From positions 139,861 to 190,405 of the forward strand of contig NZ_SSWX01000007.1 of assembly GCF_004803635.1 (NCBI RefSeq): DNA of 50,545 nucleotides, read 5' to 3'. The notes below the pieces were generated by a model, which saw only the letters and a list, made by a program, of their open reading frames with translations, had not been told where the DNA came from and did not search any database. A program made the position numbers and the translations under genes. The stretch's first letter is position 1. Each line of letters opens with the position of its first letter. Below, in pieces: positions 16,608 to 26,028 of this stretch. This DNA comes from Lampropedia aestuarii (GTDB lineage Bacteria; Pseudomonadota; Gammaproteobacteria; Burkholderiales; Burkholderiaceae_C).

Positions 16608-18046
16608 GGTGCGTCTTTCTGGGGCGTGTGTGGCAGGTTCAGCTGTACGGTCAATTGCGCCAGTTGCGCAGTGAACAGCGCTTGGTCGGCTTCTTCCAGA
16701 CAGCGCAGATCCAGCCACAAGGCATCGTCCTGCAGGCGGCCTATGACAGGGCGGTGCAGCTGGCGCAGTGCGGTTTCAAGCCGATGCAGTTGGCGGCCGG
16801 ATTGTTTGCGCTCGGCCGGACGAATCACCAGGCCATGGCTGGGCAGGCTCTCGACCGGCAGCGCGCCACTGCCAATCTGGCTGTGCATAGGGGCTTGTGC
16901 CACCACATAGTCGCTGCCCAAGGCTGTTTGCAGCACGGGGATTAATTGTTCAGCCTGGGCTTGCATCGCTTCTGCGCTGCGGGTGAACAGGCGCAAAGTG
17001 GTCAGGCGCTGCGCCAGTTGTTCAGGATGCAGGTACAGGCGCAAGGTCGGCTCCAGTGCTGCCAGTGTCAGCTTGCCAACCCGCAGCGCCCGTTTGAGCG
17101 GGTTTTTCTTGATTTGCGCAACCAAGTCCTTGCGCCCGGCGATGATGCCCGCTTGTGGCCCGCCCAGCAGCTTGTCACCGCTGAAGGTCACCAAATCGGC
17201 GCCGGCAGCGATCGTCTCGCGCACCGTGACTTCGTGCGGCAAGCCCCATTGGCGCAGATCGACCAGTGTGCCGCTGCCCAAATCCACCATCAGCGGCAAT
17301 TGACTGGCATGGGCAATCTGGCCCACCTCGGCATCGCTGACGGCTTTGGTAAAGCCGCTGATCGCGTAGTTGCTGCAATGCACTTTCATCAACAGGCCGG
17401 TGGCTTCAGTGATGGCGGTTTCATAGTCGCGTGCATGCGTGCGGTTGGTCGTGCCAACCTCGACCAACTTGGCGCCTGCGCGCTGCATGATGTCGGGGAT
17501 GCGAAAGGCGCCGCCAATCTCGACCAGTTCCCCGCGCGAGACGATCGCTTCTTGGCCTGCAGTCAAGGTGTTCAGACACAGCAGCACGGCTGCGGCATTG
17601 TTGTTGACGATGGTCGCCGCTTCGGCGCCGGTCAGCTCACAAATCAGCGCCTCGACCAAGTCATCGCGGTCGCCGCGCCCGCCGGTCTCCAGGTCGTATT
17701 CGAGGTTGCTGGGCGTTTGCAGCGCTTCGGTGACTGCATCAATCGCTTCTTGCGGCAGCAGTGCCCGGCCCAAATTGGTGTGCAAGACCGTGCCGGTGAG
17801 GTTAAAGACTGCTTTGAGGCGCGGCGCCATGCGCGTTTTGAGCGCCTGTTCGGCCTGGTCGAGCAAGGCCTCGTTGCTAGGCGCGTGGCCAGCTTCTGGC
17901 TGTGCACGCCAAAGGCTGCGGGCGTGAGCCAGTGCGGTGCGAATCGCCTCGGTGGTTTGGGTCTTTCCGTATTCGCCCAACAAGTCTATGCTGCGCGGGT
18001 GTTGCAGTAGCTTGTCAACGGAGGGCAGGACTGGGGCTGCGGTCAT
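16604..18046 (-). CDS. selA: L-seryl-tRNA(Sec) selenium transferase SelA
   Basis: SelA is a PLP enzyme that converts seryl-tRNA(Sec) to selenocysteinyl-tRNA(Sec) using selenophosphate. The 480-residue length matches the family. The PLP lysine is K292 in [14 protein letters not shown]. The characteristic [16 protein letters not shown] (about 82-97) and the GGRGDRDD substrate loop are intact. It is translationally coupled to selB by a 4-bp overlap. selD and the tRNA gene selC were not found in the window. Confidence 0.97.
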   Translation of the reverse strand: MTAAPVLPSVDKLLQHPRSIDLLGEYGKTQTTEAIRTALAHARSLWRAQPEAGHAPSNEALLDQAEQALKTRMAPRLKAVFNLTGTVLHTNLGRALLPQEAIDAVTEALQTPSNLEYDLETGGRGDRDDLVEALICELTGAEAATIVNNNAAAVLLCLNTLTAGQEAIVSRGELVEIGGAFRIPDIMQRAGAKLVEVGTTNRTHARDYETAITEATGLLMKVHCSNYAISGFTKAVSDAEVGQIAHASQLPLMVDLGSGTLVDLRQWGLPHEVTVRETIAAGADLVTFSGDKLLGGPQAGIIAGRKDLVAQIKKNPLKRALRVGKLTLAALEPTLRLYLHPEQLAQRLTTLRLFTRSAEAMQAQAEQLIPVLQTALGSDYVVAQAPMHSQIGSGALPVESLPSHGLVIRPAERKQSGRQLHRLETALRQLHRPVIGRLQDDALWLDLRCLEEADQALFTAQLAQLTVQLNLPHTPQKDAP

Positions 18047-18165
18047 AAAAGCACGGGGTTCTTGGTGTCAGGTACCAGTGCGTCTACCCGTTTGGGCTGG
18101 CGCACTACAGACCAACTACTGTAACCCAGGCCAAGCCCTATGTGCGGGCGATCATTGGCGTACCT

Positions 18166-18203
18166 AAAAAAACCGCATCCAACCAAGGCGGTTGGATGCG
18201 GTT
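18166..18203 (-). terminator. Intrinsic terminator of the downstream end of the Bug-protein gene
   Basis: A perfect 14-bp stem AACCGCATCCAACC / GGTTGGATGCGGTT with a 5-base loop. On the minus strand it is followed by a T-run. It lies 50 bp after the stop of the binding-protein gene and ends the long minus-strand catabolic cluster. Confidence 0.93.
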
Positions 18204-18252
18204 GCTGGGCCATCGCGCAGCGGACTGTGCCGCTGTGCCATGTTGTGGTGGC

Positions 18253-19251
18253 TTAGTCCAAGCTAGCGCCTGAGCTTTTTACCACTTCAGCCCATTTCTG
18301 GGTTTCGCTGGCCATGAAGGCGGCGAATTCTTCAGGTGTTTCGCTGTAGGCGGTGCTGCCCTGGTCGGCGAATTTCTGCACCAGCTTAGGATCTTGCAGC
18401 GCTTTGACCAGCGAGGCATGCAGCTTGGCCACAATCGGCTCTGGCGTGCCAGCGGTCACATACAAACCAAACCACGAGGTGGCTTCATAGCCAGGGATGC
18501 CCGCTTCGGCAATGGTAGGCACATCAGGTAATTCTGGCGAGCGCTCGGCAGTCGTCACGGCAATTGGCACCAGTTTGCCAGAGCGCACATGGCTGATGGC
18601 CGATGGCATATTGTCAAACATGATCGCTACTTGGTTGCCCAGCAAATCGGCCACTGCAGGCGCACTGCCGCGGTAGGGGATGTGCTGCATGTCGATGTCG
18701 GCCATTTGCTTGAACAACTCGCCCGATAGGTGGATCGAGCTGCCATTGCCCGAGGAGCCAAAGTTCACCACGCCTGGATTGGCTTTGGCGAAATCGATCA
18801 GTTCCTGCACGGTTTTGAATGGCTGCTGTGGGTTGGCAACCAGCAGGTTGGGCACCAGGGCCACGCGGCTCAATGGCTGGAAGTCTTTGACTGGGTCAAA
18901 CGGCAGTTTTTTGTACAGGCTTTCGTTGATGGCGTGGGTGCCCACGGTGCCCATGAACAAGGTGTAGCCATCGGGCTTGGCGCGCGCTGCCATTTGCGCG
19001 CCGATGTTGCCGCCAGCGCCTGCGCGGTTGTCGATCACTACGCTTTGGCCCAGATCCTCGCTCATGTACTGGCCGATGATGCGGGCCAGAATGTCGGTGG
19101 TGCCACCGGCGGCAAATGGCACGACCAGCGTTATCGGCTTGGCTGGGAAATTATCGGCAGCAAAAGCGCTAGGCAGCAGCGCTGCGCCGAGGCTGAGGGC
19201 AGCAGCTGCGCGCAGGATGGCACGACGGGCGTTGAATCGGATTGAGGTCAT
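18253..19251 (-). CDS. Bug/TctC-family tripartite tricarboxylate transporter binding protein
   Basis: A 332-residue periplasmic solute-binding protein. A signal peptide with a twin-arginine-like RR and a hydrophobic core ends at about SAFA-ADNFP. The mature domain starts with the family motif PAKPITLVVPFAAGGTTDILAR. ATG 19251 was chosen because TGGAG lies just upstream; a TTG 15 bp earlier is less likely. No TctA/TctB membrane genes are adjacent, so it is an orphan, as is common in Burkholderiales. Bug proteins bind small carboxylates or aromatics; location at the end of the pca cluster suggests an aromatic acid or dicarboxylate ligand. It may act with a distant TctAB or in signalling. Confidence 0.93.
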   Translation of the reverse strand: MTSIRFNARRAILRAAAALSLGAALLPSAFAADNFPAKPITLVVPFAAGGTTDILARIIGQYMSEDLGQSVVIDNRAGAGGNIGAQMAARAKPDGYTLFMGTVGTHAINESLYKKLPFDPVKDFQPLSRVALVPNLLVANPQQPFKTVQELIDFAKANPGVVNFGSSGNGSSIHLSGELFKQMADIDMQHIPYRGSAPAVADLLGNQVAIMFDNMPSAISHVRSGKLVPIAVTTAERSPELPDVPTIAEAGIPGYEATSWFGLYVTAGTPEPIVAKLHASLVKALQDPKLVQKFADQGSTAYSETPEEFAAFMASETQKWAEVVKSSGASLD

Positions 19252-19345
19252 AGTTATCTCCAGCAAAGCAAAGGGAAAAAGACTGCCACTTGTGTTATGG
19301 GTATTGCTACTAGCGGGTGTGGCAGTCTGAGGGTGCCAGTTTGGC

Positions 19346-20677
19346 TTATGGCCAAAACAGCGCGGAGACGATGTAGATCGCTCCTACAACGAACATCGAG
19401 ACCACGGTATAGCCCATGATGTCCTTGAGTTTGAGTTTGGACAGCGCCAAGGCTGGCAGGATCCAGAAAGGTTGCACCAGATCGTTCCAACCATTGCCCA
19501 GCATCACCGACATGGCGGTATGGGCCTGCGAGGCACCCAGGGTCTTGGCCGCTTCAATCATGAATGGGCCTTGCAGCACCCAGTGGCCACCGCCCGATGG
19601 CGCAAAGAAGTTGATGAAGAACGAGCTGATCAGACCCCACAGTGGCAGCGTGGCGGTAGTGGAGAAGCTGACGAATACATCGGCAATCGATTCGACCAGG
19701 CCCGAGGCGTGCATGATGGCCATGATGCCGGCGTAGAACGGGAACTGCAAAATGATGCCGCCGATGGTTTTGACGCCTTCATTGACTTTTTCCACGTACT
19801 TCATCGGCGTGCCCAAGAGCAAGATGCCCAGGAACAGGATGAAGAAGTTGATCATGTTCAGATCGAGGTTGCCGTTGTTGTAGAAGTGCAAGCCCACATA
19901 AGCCATGCCGGTCAGGCCAATCAACAAGCTCAGGATGCGGCTGTTGTTCAGGCGGCCAGCGAAGGTTTTCTCGTCGCCCAGCAGGCTTTCTGTAGGGGTG
20001 CTTTTGGCGTCGTCGTTGGCGATGTTTGCGCTGATTTCGGTGACTTTTTCACCGGCCTTGGGGTGCATCGAGGCATTGACCAGTGGCAGCACGATCAGCA
20101 CGACCAGAGCGGTGAGCAAGATGTGTGGCGAGAAAATGGTCTCAGTGAGCGGGATGATGCCCATTTGCTGCTCAAAGCTGTGGCCCTTGGTGGAGATCAG
20201 CACCGGAATCGTTGCTGACAGCCCCAGGCTGTACATCGTAAAGCCGGTGTAGGCCGAGGCAATGATCAGCGGGTAGTGCACGCCTTTGACGCGCATCGCC
20301 AGCTTTTTGGCCATGATGCCGCCAATCACCAGGCCAAAGCCCCAGTTCAGGTAGCTGCCCACGCAGCCGACCACCGTGGCCATGATGATCGCACCGCGCG
20401 GTGTGTGCACGAATGCGGCAATGCGGTTGAGAAAGCGGTCGACGATGGGCGCTGCTGCCAGCACATAACCCATCACCAAAATCACCGCCATTTGGGTGGT
20501 AAAGGCCAAGAGGCTCCAGAAGCCCTTGCCCCAGTCCTGCACGACCAGATCAATCGGCCGGTTCTCTACCGAGAACGCCAGCGCCATGGTCAGCAGTGTC
20601 AGCAAGATCGCAAATACAAACGGGTCGGGCAGATACTTGCGCATCAGCTCAGTGAAGAAAGCGGTGATTTTTGACAT
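19346..20677 (-). CDS. AtoE-type short-chain fatty acid permease (SCFA_trans family)
   Basis: A 443-residue polytopic inner-membrane protein with 10 or more hydrophobic segments. The start LMRKYLPDPFVFAILLTLL and the later SSFFINFFAPSGGGHWVLQGP and MLGNGWNDLVQPFWILP are typical of the AtoE family, which imports short-chain fatty acids such as acetoacetate and butyrate. ATG 20677 (MSKITAFF) fits family starts better than the longer open frame. It lies between an SDR gene and the Bug gene in the pca cluster, where acetoacetate itself is unlikely as the only substrate; a keto acid or small carboxylate of that pathway is inferred. Confidence 0.9.
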   Translation of the reverse strand: MSKITAFFTELMRKYLPDPFVFAILLTLLTMALAFSVENRPIDLVVQDWGKGFWSLLAFTTQMAVILVMGYVLAAAPIVDRFLNRIAAFVHTPRGAIIMATVVGCVGSYLNWGFGLVIGGIMAKKLAMRVKGVHYPLIIASAYTGFTMYSLGLSATIPVLISTKGHSFEQQMGIIPLTETIFSPHILLTALVVLIVLPLVNASMHPKAGEKVTEISANIANDDAKSTPTESLLGDEKTFAGRLNNSRILSLLIGLTGMAYVGLHFYNNGNLDLNMINFFILFLGILLLGTPMKYVEKVNEGVKTIGGIILQFPFYAGIMAIMHASGLVESIADVFVSFSTTATLPLWGLISSFFINFFAPSGGGHWVLQGPFMIEAAKTLGASQAHTAMSVMLGNGWNDLVQPFWILPALALSKLKLKDIMGYTVVSMFVVGAIYIVSALFWP

Positions 20678-20775
20678 AAATGTCTTTTCAAAGCAAAAGA
20701 AAGAGCAGGGATGGCGTGCTGCAGGCACGCCTGAGGGGGAAACAGTGAGGAGAAATCGAAAGCGAATGGGGCTGT

Positions 20776-21525
20776 TTAAACAGGCGCGACGCCTACCGTC
20801 ATGCCACCGCAGACATATAGCGTCTGGCCGGTGACAAAACCGCTGCGCTCATCGAGCATGTAGGCCACGGCATGGGCGACGTCATCTGGCGTGCCAACGC
20901 GTTTGACAGGCACGGACTGGATGATTTTTTGTGTGCGCTCAGCGCCGGGCGGGTTGGCCTTGTCAAACAGCTCCGTGCGAATTGGGCCAGGGCCAATCGC
21001 ATTGGCAGTAATGCCCCATTGGCCCAGCTCGAGCGCCCAGACGCGGGTCATGCCGATCAGGCCAGCCTTGGTGGCCGCATAAGCCGTGCGCAAGTCTTTG
21101 CCCAGCGCCGCGCGCGAGGACATATTGACGATGCGGCCAAACTGGGCAGCTTGCATGCCGGGCAGCAAGGCCTGCATGCACTGGAATGCGCAGCGCAGGT
21201 TCAACGAGACGGCCAGATCGAATTCGGCCAGCGTTTGGCTGGCGGCGTCGTTTGGCACGACGATGCCGACGTTGTTCACCAGGCGCGTGATCGGGCCGTC
21301 TTCCAGTGCCAGCTCCAGCGCGCGGGCCGTGTCTTCGGCGCTGCTCAGGTCGGCCTGAATGGCTTTGAACGCTGCGGGCACCTGGTCAATCTGGCGGTCA
21401 ATGATGACCGGCTCATAACCGTCGGCGTGGCAGCGCTGTGCTGCAGCAGCACCAATGCCGGCGCCGCCACCGGTAATCAGAACGCGTGGGCGTGCGACGT
21501 TGGCTGGGGTCGAGGAAGGGGACAT
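20776..21525 (-). CDS. SDR-family NAD(P)-dependent oxidoreductase
   Basis: A 249-residue classical short-chain dehydrogenase. It shows the cofactor motif TGGGAGIGAAAA near the N-terminus, NNVGI in place of the usual NNAG(I), the catalytic Ser in NMSSRAALG, and YAATK for the Tyr/Lys pair. The IGPGPIRTELF loop is typical. ATG 21525 was chosen because GGAGAG lies just upstream. Similar proteins include 3-oxoacyl reductases and 3-hydroxybutyrate dehydrogenases. Its place between YciI and the AtoE permease suggests that it acts on a hydroxy or keto acid feeding the pca route; the substrate cannot be read from the sequence. Confidence 0.9.
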   Translation of the reverse strand: MSPSSTPANVARPRVLITGGGAGIGAAAAQRCHADGYEPVIIDRQIDQVPAAFKAIQADLSSAEDTARALELALEDGPITRLVNNVGIVVPNDAASQTLAEFDLAVSLNLRCAFQCMQALLPGMQAAQFGRIVNMSSRAALGKDLRTAYAATKAGLIGMTRVWALELGQWGITANAIGPGPIRTELFDKANPPGAERTQKIIQSVPVKRVGTPDDVAHAVAYMLDERSGFVTGQTLYVCGGMTVGVAPV

Positions 21526-21554
21526 GGAACTCTCCAAATGGGAAGGCAGCTGCT

Positions 21555-21851
21555 TTACAGATAGCTCTGGCCAGCCACATAGGCCTTGCGCCAGCGCGTG
21601 ATGCGCACTTCGGCAAACAGCTGGGCCTGGTAGAACGGGTCGGACTCGATGAAGGCTTGTGCGGCCTCGCGGCTATCCAGGTCCACGACGTACAGGCCAC
21701 CGCCCTTGTCGCTGCCATCGTCTTGCAGCTTGGCACCGCAGGCCAGCAGCAGTTGGGCGTTGCGTTCTAGGAATTCCAGATGCGCCGGGCGGTGCGCTTG
21801 GCGCACGGCCTGGTGCTCTGGTTTGTCGAAAGTTTCAATGATGTAGGGCAT
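21555..21851 (-). CDS. YciI-family protein
   Basis: A 98-residue ferredoxin-like alpha/beta protein of the YciI/DGPF type. It shows the N-terminal HRPAHLEFLERN, a GGGLYVVDLDSREAAQAFIESDPF core and a WRKAYVAG tail. YciI relatives are small dimers with a conserved His, and related proteins serve as chlorohydroquinone dehalogenases or muconolactone-isomerase-like enzymes. Here it sits 30 bp before the SDR gene and after a cyclase-family hydrolase, so a lactone or enol isomerisation step in this pathway is conceivable but unproven. Confidence 0.88.
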   Translation of the reverse strand: MPYIIETFDKPEHQAVRQAHRPAHLEFLERNAQLLLACGAKLQDDGSDKGGGLYVVDLDSREAAQAFIESDPFYQAQLFAEVRITRWRKAYVAGQSYL

Positions 21852-21940
21852 GGTGGCTCCTGGATTGGGCGCGGCAAGCGTGCGTGTGGCTGGTTGCCTT
21901 CACAAAAGGGGGGGATTGCGTCAGCGAGAAACGGGCCGTC

Positions 21941-22999
21941 TCAGACGGTGGCAATCGGTGTCACTGGCGAGGCAATCGCCCCTGGCAGATTCAGCGGCGG
22001 CGCAGTCAGCAAAAAGCGGCTGCGGCCTTGGGCGCGCAGCCAATGCGCCAGCGGCGTCAAGTGCCACAACTCACCCAGGTGAAGGCCCAGCTTGAACAGG
22101 CAGTGTTCATGCAATGGCAAACCGGCGCAGCAGTGCGCGCCAGGCACGGCCGGGTAGGCTTCGACCGCGTAGTTGTCCGAAGCCAATACGGCAATTTGGC
22201 TGTCGCTGAGCCACTGCAGCAGTTTCTCGTCGCGGCCATTGAGCACCGCGCCGCTGTTGTTCAGCACCGCAGGGTCGGGGTTTTTCTGCATGTTCAGCAC
22301 GGTCTGGGCAAAGCCGGTGTGCATGCACAGCATGTCGCCCGTTTCAATCTCCAGCTGGTCGGCCTCGATCACGCGCATCCATTCGTCGTAGCCGATCAGG
22401 GTGCGGGCATCGCCAAAGTGCGCATGCAAGTCCAGCATCACGCCACGTCCTTGCACACCGTTTTGGGCCATGGCTTCAATACCCAGCGCTTTGGCGCAGC
22501 TGGTCGAGCCACTGCTTTCTTCGGTCGGCATGCCGGTGTCGCGCACCAGCAGCGGGCCCAATACGTCAATGCCTGCGGCAAAGCCGTTGTAGTACAGCGG
22601 CTCGGGCACGCCATCGCCGTTGGCATCGAACAGGGAGCCCACATGGGCAAAGCCGTCCCACTGGGTCGAGTACTGCAGCGACAGCACGACCATGTCGTCA
22701 GACAGCACATCGGTGCGGCCAGGCTCCAAATCACCCAGCAGGCAGTTGAAGTTGACCAGGCCCTTGCGCTGCAGCGGTCGCAGTACGGGTGGTTTGCGGT
22801 TGGGGTTCAGTGCCGTGCCGCCGGGGTAGTCCAGTGGCAGGCTGAGCGAAAAACGCAGGCCCTCGCGCACTTCGGCCACGCCTTGTCGAACCTTGGCGGC
22901 AGTGAGCAGGTTGAGGCGGCCGAGCTGATCGTCTGGCCCGAAGTCGCCCCAGGTCGAGCCTGCGGGGCGATGCTTCCAGCGTGGATTGGCATGTGACAT
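21941..22999 (-). CDS. Cyclase-family (PF04199) metal-dependent hydrolase
   Basis: A 352-residue protein of the cyclase/kynurenine-formamidase-like family. The N-terminus GDFGPDDQLGRLNLLT is typical of the large members. The metal-binding region appears as TQWDGFAHVGSLFD near residues 112-125, where the classical family has H-x-G-T-H-x-D, and a second part is LDLHAHFGDARTL. Later His/Asp residues sit in MHTGFAQ and ASDNYAVE. Members hydrolyse amides, esters or lactones, including isatin and N-formylkynurenine. It follows the pcaD-like gene, so a lactone or cyclic amide linked to the beta-ketoadipate route is plausible. I cannot name the substrate. Confidence 0.85.
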   Translation of the reverse strand: MSHANPRWKHRPAGSTWGDFGPDDQLGRLNLLTAAKVRQGVAEVREGLRFSLSLPLDYPGGTALNPNRKPPVLRPLQRKGLVNFNCLLGDLEPGRTDVLSDDMVVLSLQYSTQWDGFAHVGSLFDANGDGVPEPLYYNGFAAGIDVLGPLLVRDTGMPTEESSGSTSCAKALGIEAMAQNGVQGRGVMLDLHAHFGDARTLIGYDEWMRVIEADQLEIETGDMLCMHTGFAQTVLNMQKNPDPAVLNNSGAVLNGRDEKLLQWLSDSQIAVLASDNYAVEAYPAVPGAHCCAGLPLHEHCLFKLGLHLGELWHLTPLAHWLRAQGRSRFLLTAPPLNLPGAIASPVTPIATV

Positions 23000-23055
23000 G
23001 CTTGTTTCCTTCGATTATGGCAAACGGCGGCGGCGTTGCGCGGGGGGCCGGTTGC

Positions 23056-23853
23056 TCAGTGTTTTTGCAAGAAGCTACCCAGCGCCAAATCAAAGGCCTG
23101 TGGTGCTTCGAGGTTGGACAGGTGCGAGGCGGGCACGGTGGCCAGCTCTGCGCCTGCAATGGCAGCCTGCATGGCCTGTGCGTCGGCCACGGTGGTGACT
23201 GGGTCGGCGCTGCCACCAATCAGCAAGGTCGGTGTTTGAATGCTGCTGATTGCCGCGCGCAGGTCTTCGGTGGCCAGGGCTTCGCAGCAGCTGGCGTAGC
23301 CCTCTGGCGGAATGCTGGCAATCCAGGCCTGGGCGGTTTGCACGACTTGCGGCTGGCTGGCGATAAAGCTGTCGGTGAACCAGCGGCTGGGCGAGGATTC
23401 AGCAAGGGTTTGCATCGCGGCGCTGCCGTTGGCGCGCACCATGGCAGCACGCTCACGCCAAGCAGCCTCAGCGCCGATTTTGGCGGCGCTATTGGCCACC
23501 GTGATGCTGCGCAGGCGTTGGCCAGCGTGTACACCCAGCCACAGACCGGTCAGGCCACCCATCGAGATGCCGCAGAAATGCGCTTGTTCAATGCCCAGGC
23601 TGTCGAGAATGGACAGCACATCGCCACCCAGTTGTGCGAATTGGTAAGGGCCTGCATTGGCGATGCTGGCGCCGTGGCCACGCGTGTCGTAACGCAGCAC
23701 GCGGTACTGCTTGCTGAAGGTCATCGCTTGTGCATCCCACATCTCCAAGGTTGTGCCCAGGGAGTTGGAAAACACCAGCACTGGCGCCCCTTCTGGGCCT
23801 TGCAGGTCAATGCGGAAGTTGCCGTTGGTTGTTGCGAGTTGCTGAGTTGCCAT
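23056..23853 (-). CDS. pcaD: 3-oxoadipate enol-lactonase-like alpha/beta hydrolase
   Basis: A 265-residue alpha/beta hydrolase with LVFSNSLGTTLEMWDAQ at the oxyanion region, the nucleophile elbow GISMGG, an Asp in GSADPVT and a His near the end in ASHLSNLEAPQAF. The SNSLGT start and the YDTRGHG segment match PcaD, which opens beta-ketoadipate enol-lactone. ATG 23853 has AGAGACC upstream and gives the normal length. It follows pcaF in the operon. The assignment is by motifs and context; a related lactonase on another substrate is possible. Confidence 0.85.
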   Translation of the reverse strand: MATQQLATTNGNFRIDLQGPEGAPVLVFSNSLGTTLEMWDAQAMTFSKQYRVLRYDTRGHGASIANAGPYQFAQLGGDVLSILDSLGIEQAHFCGISMGGLTGLWLGVHAGQRLRSITVANSAAKIGAEAAWRERAAMVRANGSAAMQTLAESSPSRWFTDSFIASQPQVVQTAQAWIASIPPEGYASCCEALATEDLRAAISSIQTPTLLIGGSADPVTTVADAQAMQAAIAGAELATVPASHLSNLEAPQAFDLALGSFLQKH

Positions 23854-23975
23854 GGTGGTCTCTTTTTCAAAAATTGCCCGCATTGCGTGTGGCGAGTCGG
23901 GCTGCGCCCGCATGCCGAGGCTGCGGTGAAGAGTGCATGGGCGGGCTGCGCATGCAGACCTGCCAGTCAATGGAT

Positions 23976-24002
23976 TGGGCTAGGAGCGTGCTCCTGAGCC
24001 CA
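23976..24002 (-). repeat. Hairpin between pcaF and the pcaD-like gene
   Basis: Inverted repeat TGGGCT-GGAGC / GCTCC-AGCCCA with a small internal bulge and a 2-base loop, ending 12 bp after the pcaF stop. No T-run follows. It may be a processing or partial terminator stem inside the operon. Confidence 0.4.
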
Positions 24003-24013
24003 TCTTGTGGTTA

Positions 24014-25219
24014 TCAGACTTTCTCGATAACCATTGCAATGCCTTGGCCCACGCCAATGCACATCGTGCACAGCGCGTAACGGCCGCCCAAGGTGTGCAA
24101 TTGGTTGACCGCAGTTGTGGCCAAGCGCGCACCCGAGGCACCCAGTGGATGGCCCAGTGCAATGGCTCCGCCCCATTGGTTGACGCGTTTGTCATCGTCG
24201 GCAATGCCCAAATCGCGCAGCACCGCCAGGCCTTGTGCGGCAAAGGCTTCGTTGAGTTCGATCACATCGATGTCGGCCAGGCTCAAACCGGTTTGCGCCA
24301 GCACCTTGCGCACTGCAGGTGCTGGGCCAAAGCCCATGATGCGTGGTGCAACGCCAGCAGTGGCCATGCCAATGATGCGCGCGCGTGGTGTCAGGCCGTA
24401 TTGCTTGACGGCATCGCCGCTGGCCAGCAGCAGCGCGCAGGCGCCATCGTTCACGCCTGAGGCATTGCCGGCTGTGACTGTGCCGCCTTCACGCACCACG
24501 CCTTTGAGTTTGGCTAGTGCTTCCAAGGTGGTGGCGCGTGGATGCTCGTCTTGGCTCACGACAACTGGATCGCCTTTTTTCTGCGGGATCGAGACTGGCA
24601 CAATCTCACGGGCCAGGTGGCCAGCGGCAATCGCAGCAGCGGCTTTTTCTTGCGAGGCCAGTGCCATGCGGTCCTGCGCTTCTCGCTCGATCTTGAAATC
24701 GTCGGCGACGTTTTCGGCAGTTTCTGGCATCGAGTCCACGCCGTACATGGCCTTCATGCGCTTGTTGACAAAGCGCCAACCGATGGTTGTGTCATAGACA
24801 GCGTTGTTGCGGCTAAAGGCGGTCTCTGCTTTAGGCATCACAAATGGCGCGCGGCTCATGCTTTCGACACCGCCGGCAATCATCACCTGTGCTTCGCCGG
24901 ATTTGATCGCGCGCGCAGCTGTGCCCAGCGCATCCAGGCCTGAGCCGCACAGGCGGTTCAAGGTGCCGCCAGGCACGCTGTCTGGCACGCCTGCGAGCAG
25001 CAAGGCCATGCGGGCAACGTTGCGGTTGTCTTCTCCGGCCTGGTTGGCGCAGCCCAGCAGCACGTCATCAATCGCAGCAGGGCTCAGGCTGGGGTTGCGC
25101 GCCAGCAACTCTTTGATGGGCAGCGCTGCCAGATCGTCGGGGCGCACTGTGGCCAGTGCGCCGCCGTATTTGCCAAAGGGGGTGCGCATGGCATCGCAGA
25201 TAAAGGCATCAATCGTCAT
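24014..25219 (-). CDS. pcaF: 3-oxoadipyl-CoA thiolase PcaF
   Basis: It cleaves 3-oxoadipyl-CoA to succinyl-CoA and acetyl-CoA. At 401 residues it is a normal thiolase: nucleophile C91 in RLCGSGLDALG, GHPLGASGAR with the catalytic His (about 357), and a second catalytic Cys in CTMCIGVGQGIA. The segment LLGCANQAGEDNRNVARMA is typical of PcaF/PaaJ rather than biosynthetic thiolases. It lies downstream of pcaIJ in the same direction, as in standard beta-ketoadipate operons. Confidence 0.94.
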   Translation of the reverse strand: MTIDAFICDAMRTPFGKYGGALATVRPDDLAALPIKELLARNPSLSPAAIDDVLLGCANQAGEDNRNVARMALLLAGVPDSVPGGTLNRLCGSGLDALGTAARAIKSGEAQVMIAGGVESMSRAPFVMPKAETAFSRNNAVYDTTIGWRFVNKRMKAMYGVDSMPETAENVADDFKIEREAQDRMALASQEKAAAAIAAGHLAREIVPVSIPQKKGDPVVVSQDEHPRATTLEALAKLKGVVREGGTVTAGNASGVNDGACALLLASGDAVKQYGLTPRARIIGMATAGVAPRIMGFGPAPAVRKVLAQTGLSLADIDVIELNEAFAAQGLAVLRDLGIADDDKRVNQWGGAIALGHPLGASGARLATTAVNQLHTLGGRYALCTMCIGVGQGIAMVIEKV

Positions 25220-25362
25220 GTGAGGAGTCCAGAAACGGGGTCAAGGAGCTTGTCAGTCAAGCGCCGTATCGGCTCGCTTGTGGCAAGGCGGCAAAAGTAG
25301 GGGCTGGCCTGGTGGTGTTTGATGCGTGGCCAGGCCTTGGCGCACAGTGGGGCGAGTGGCGC

Positions 25363-26013
25363 TTATGCAGCCAGAATCGGCAGTCCCACCAGCGCTTCGA
25401 GTTCTGCATGGCTGATGCCAGCAACGCTGTCGATCAACTGCAGACCTTGGGGCGTGCAGGCAAAAGAGGCCAAATCGGTGTAGATGCGCTTGACGCAGGC
25501 AATGCCAGTGAGCGGGTAGCTGCACTCTGAGACGATTTTGCTTTGACCGGTTTTGGTCAGCAAGTCCATCATCACCCAGGTTTGTTTGGCGCCAATGGCC
25601 AAATCCATTGCGCCGCCCACGGCTGGAATCGCGTCAGGCGCACCGGTGCTCCAGTTGGCCAGATCGCCAGTTGCGGACACCTGGAACGCGCCCAGCACGC
25701 AAATGTCCAAATGGCCGCCGCGCATCATCGCGAAGCTGTCGGCATGGTGGAAGTACGCACCACCTGGCAGCAAGGTCACTGGTTGTTTGCCTGCATTGAT
25801 CAGGTCGAAGTCTTCGTGGCCTGCAGCAGGTGCTGGGCCCATGCCCAGAATACCGTTTTCGCTGTGCAAGATGACCTCCAGACCCGCAGGGATGTGGTTG
25901 GCCACTTGGGTGGGCATGCCGATCCCTAAGTTCACGTAAGCGCCGTCGTGGATGTCTTGTGCGACACGGCGAGCCAGTTCGTCTTTGGTGCGACGTTGGT
26001 AGTTGGTGCTCAT
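25363..26013 (-). CDS. pcaJ: 3-oxoadipate CoA-transferase subunit B
   Basis: The 216-residue beta subunit of the succinyl-CoA:3-oxoadipate CoA-transferase. The catalytic glutamate is E52 in HSENGILGMGP. The family motifs NLGIGMPT and GGAMDLAIGAK are present. It starts 15 bp after the pcaI stop and works as a heteromer with PcaI. A closely related acetoacetate CoA-transferase (ScoB/AtoA) cannot be excluded by motif alone; the pcaR-pcaF-pcaD context favours PcaJ. Confidence 0.93.
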   Translation of the reverse strand: MSTNYQRRTKDELARRVAQDIHDGAYVNLGIGMPTQVANHIPAGLEVILHSENGILGMGPAPAAGHEDFDLINAGKQPVTLLPGGAYFHHADSFAMMRGGHLDICVLGAFQVSATGDLANWSTGAPDAIPAVGGAMDLAIGAKQTWVMMDLLTKTGQSKIVSECSYPLTGIACVKRIYTDLASFACTPQGLQLIDSVAGISHAELEALVGLPILAA

Positions 26014-26028
26014 GGAATGTCTCTCGAA

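Noticed and set aside
16946-18010. 354-codon plus-strand frame over selA
   Set aside because: Antisense to a clear SelA with its PLP lysine; no recognisable protein content.
18047-18252. selC tRNA(Sec) near selA
   Set aside because: The gap before selA was read for a tRNA-like acceptor stem and TCA anticodon loop; only the terminator hairpin was found.
22981-23997. 338-codon plus-strand frame over the pcaD-like gene
   Set aside because: Antisense shadow; the hydrolase on the minus strand has an intact catalytic triad.
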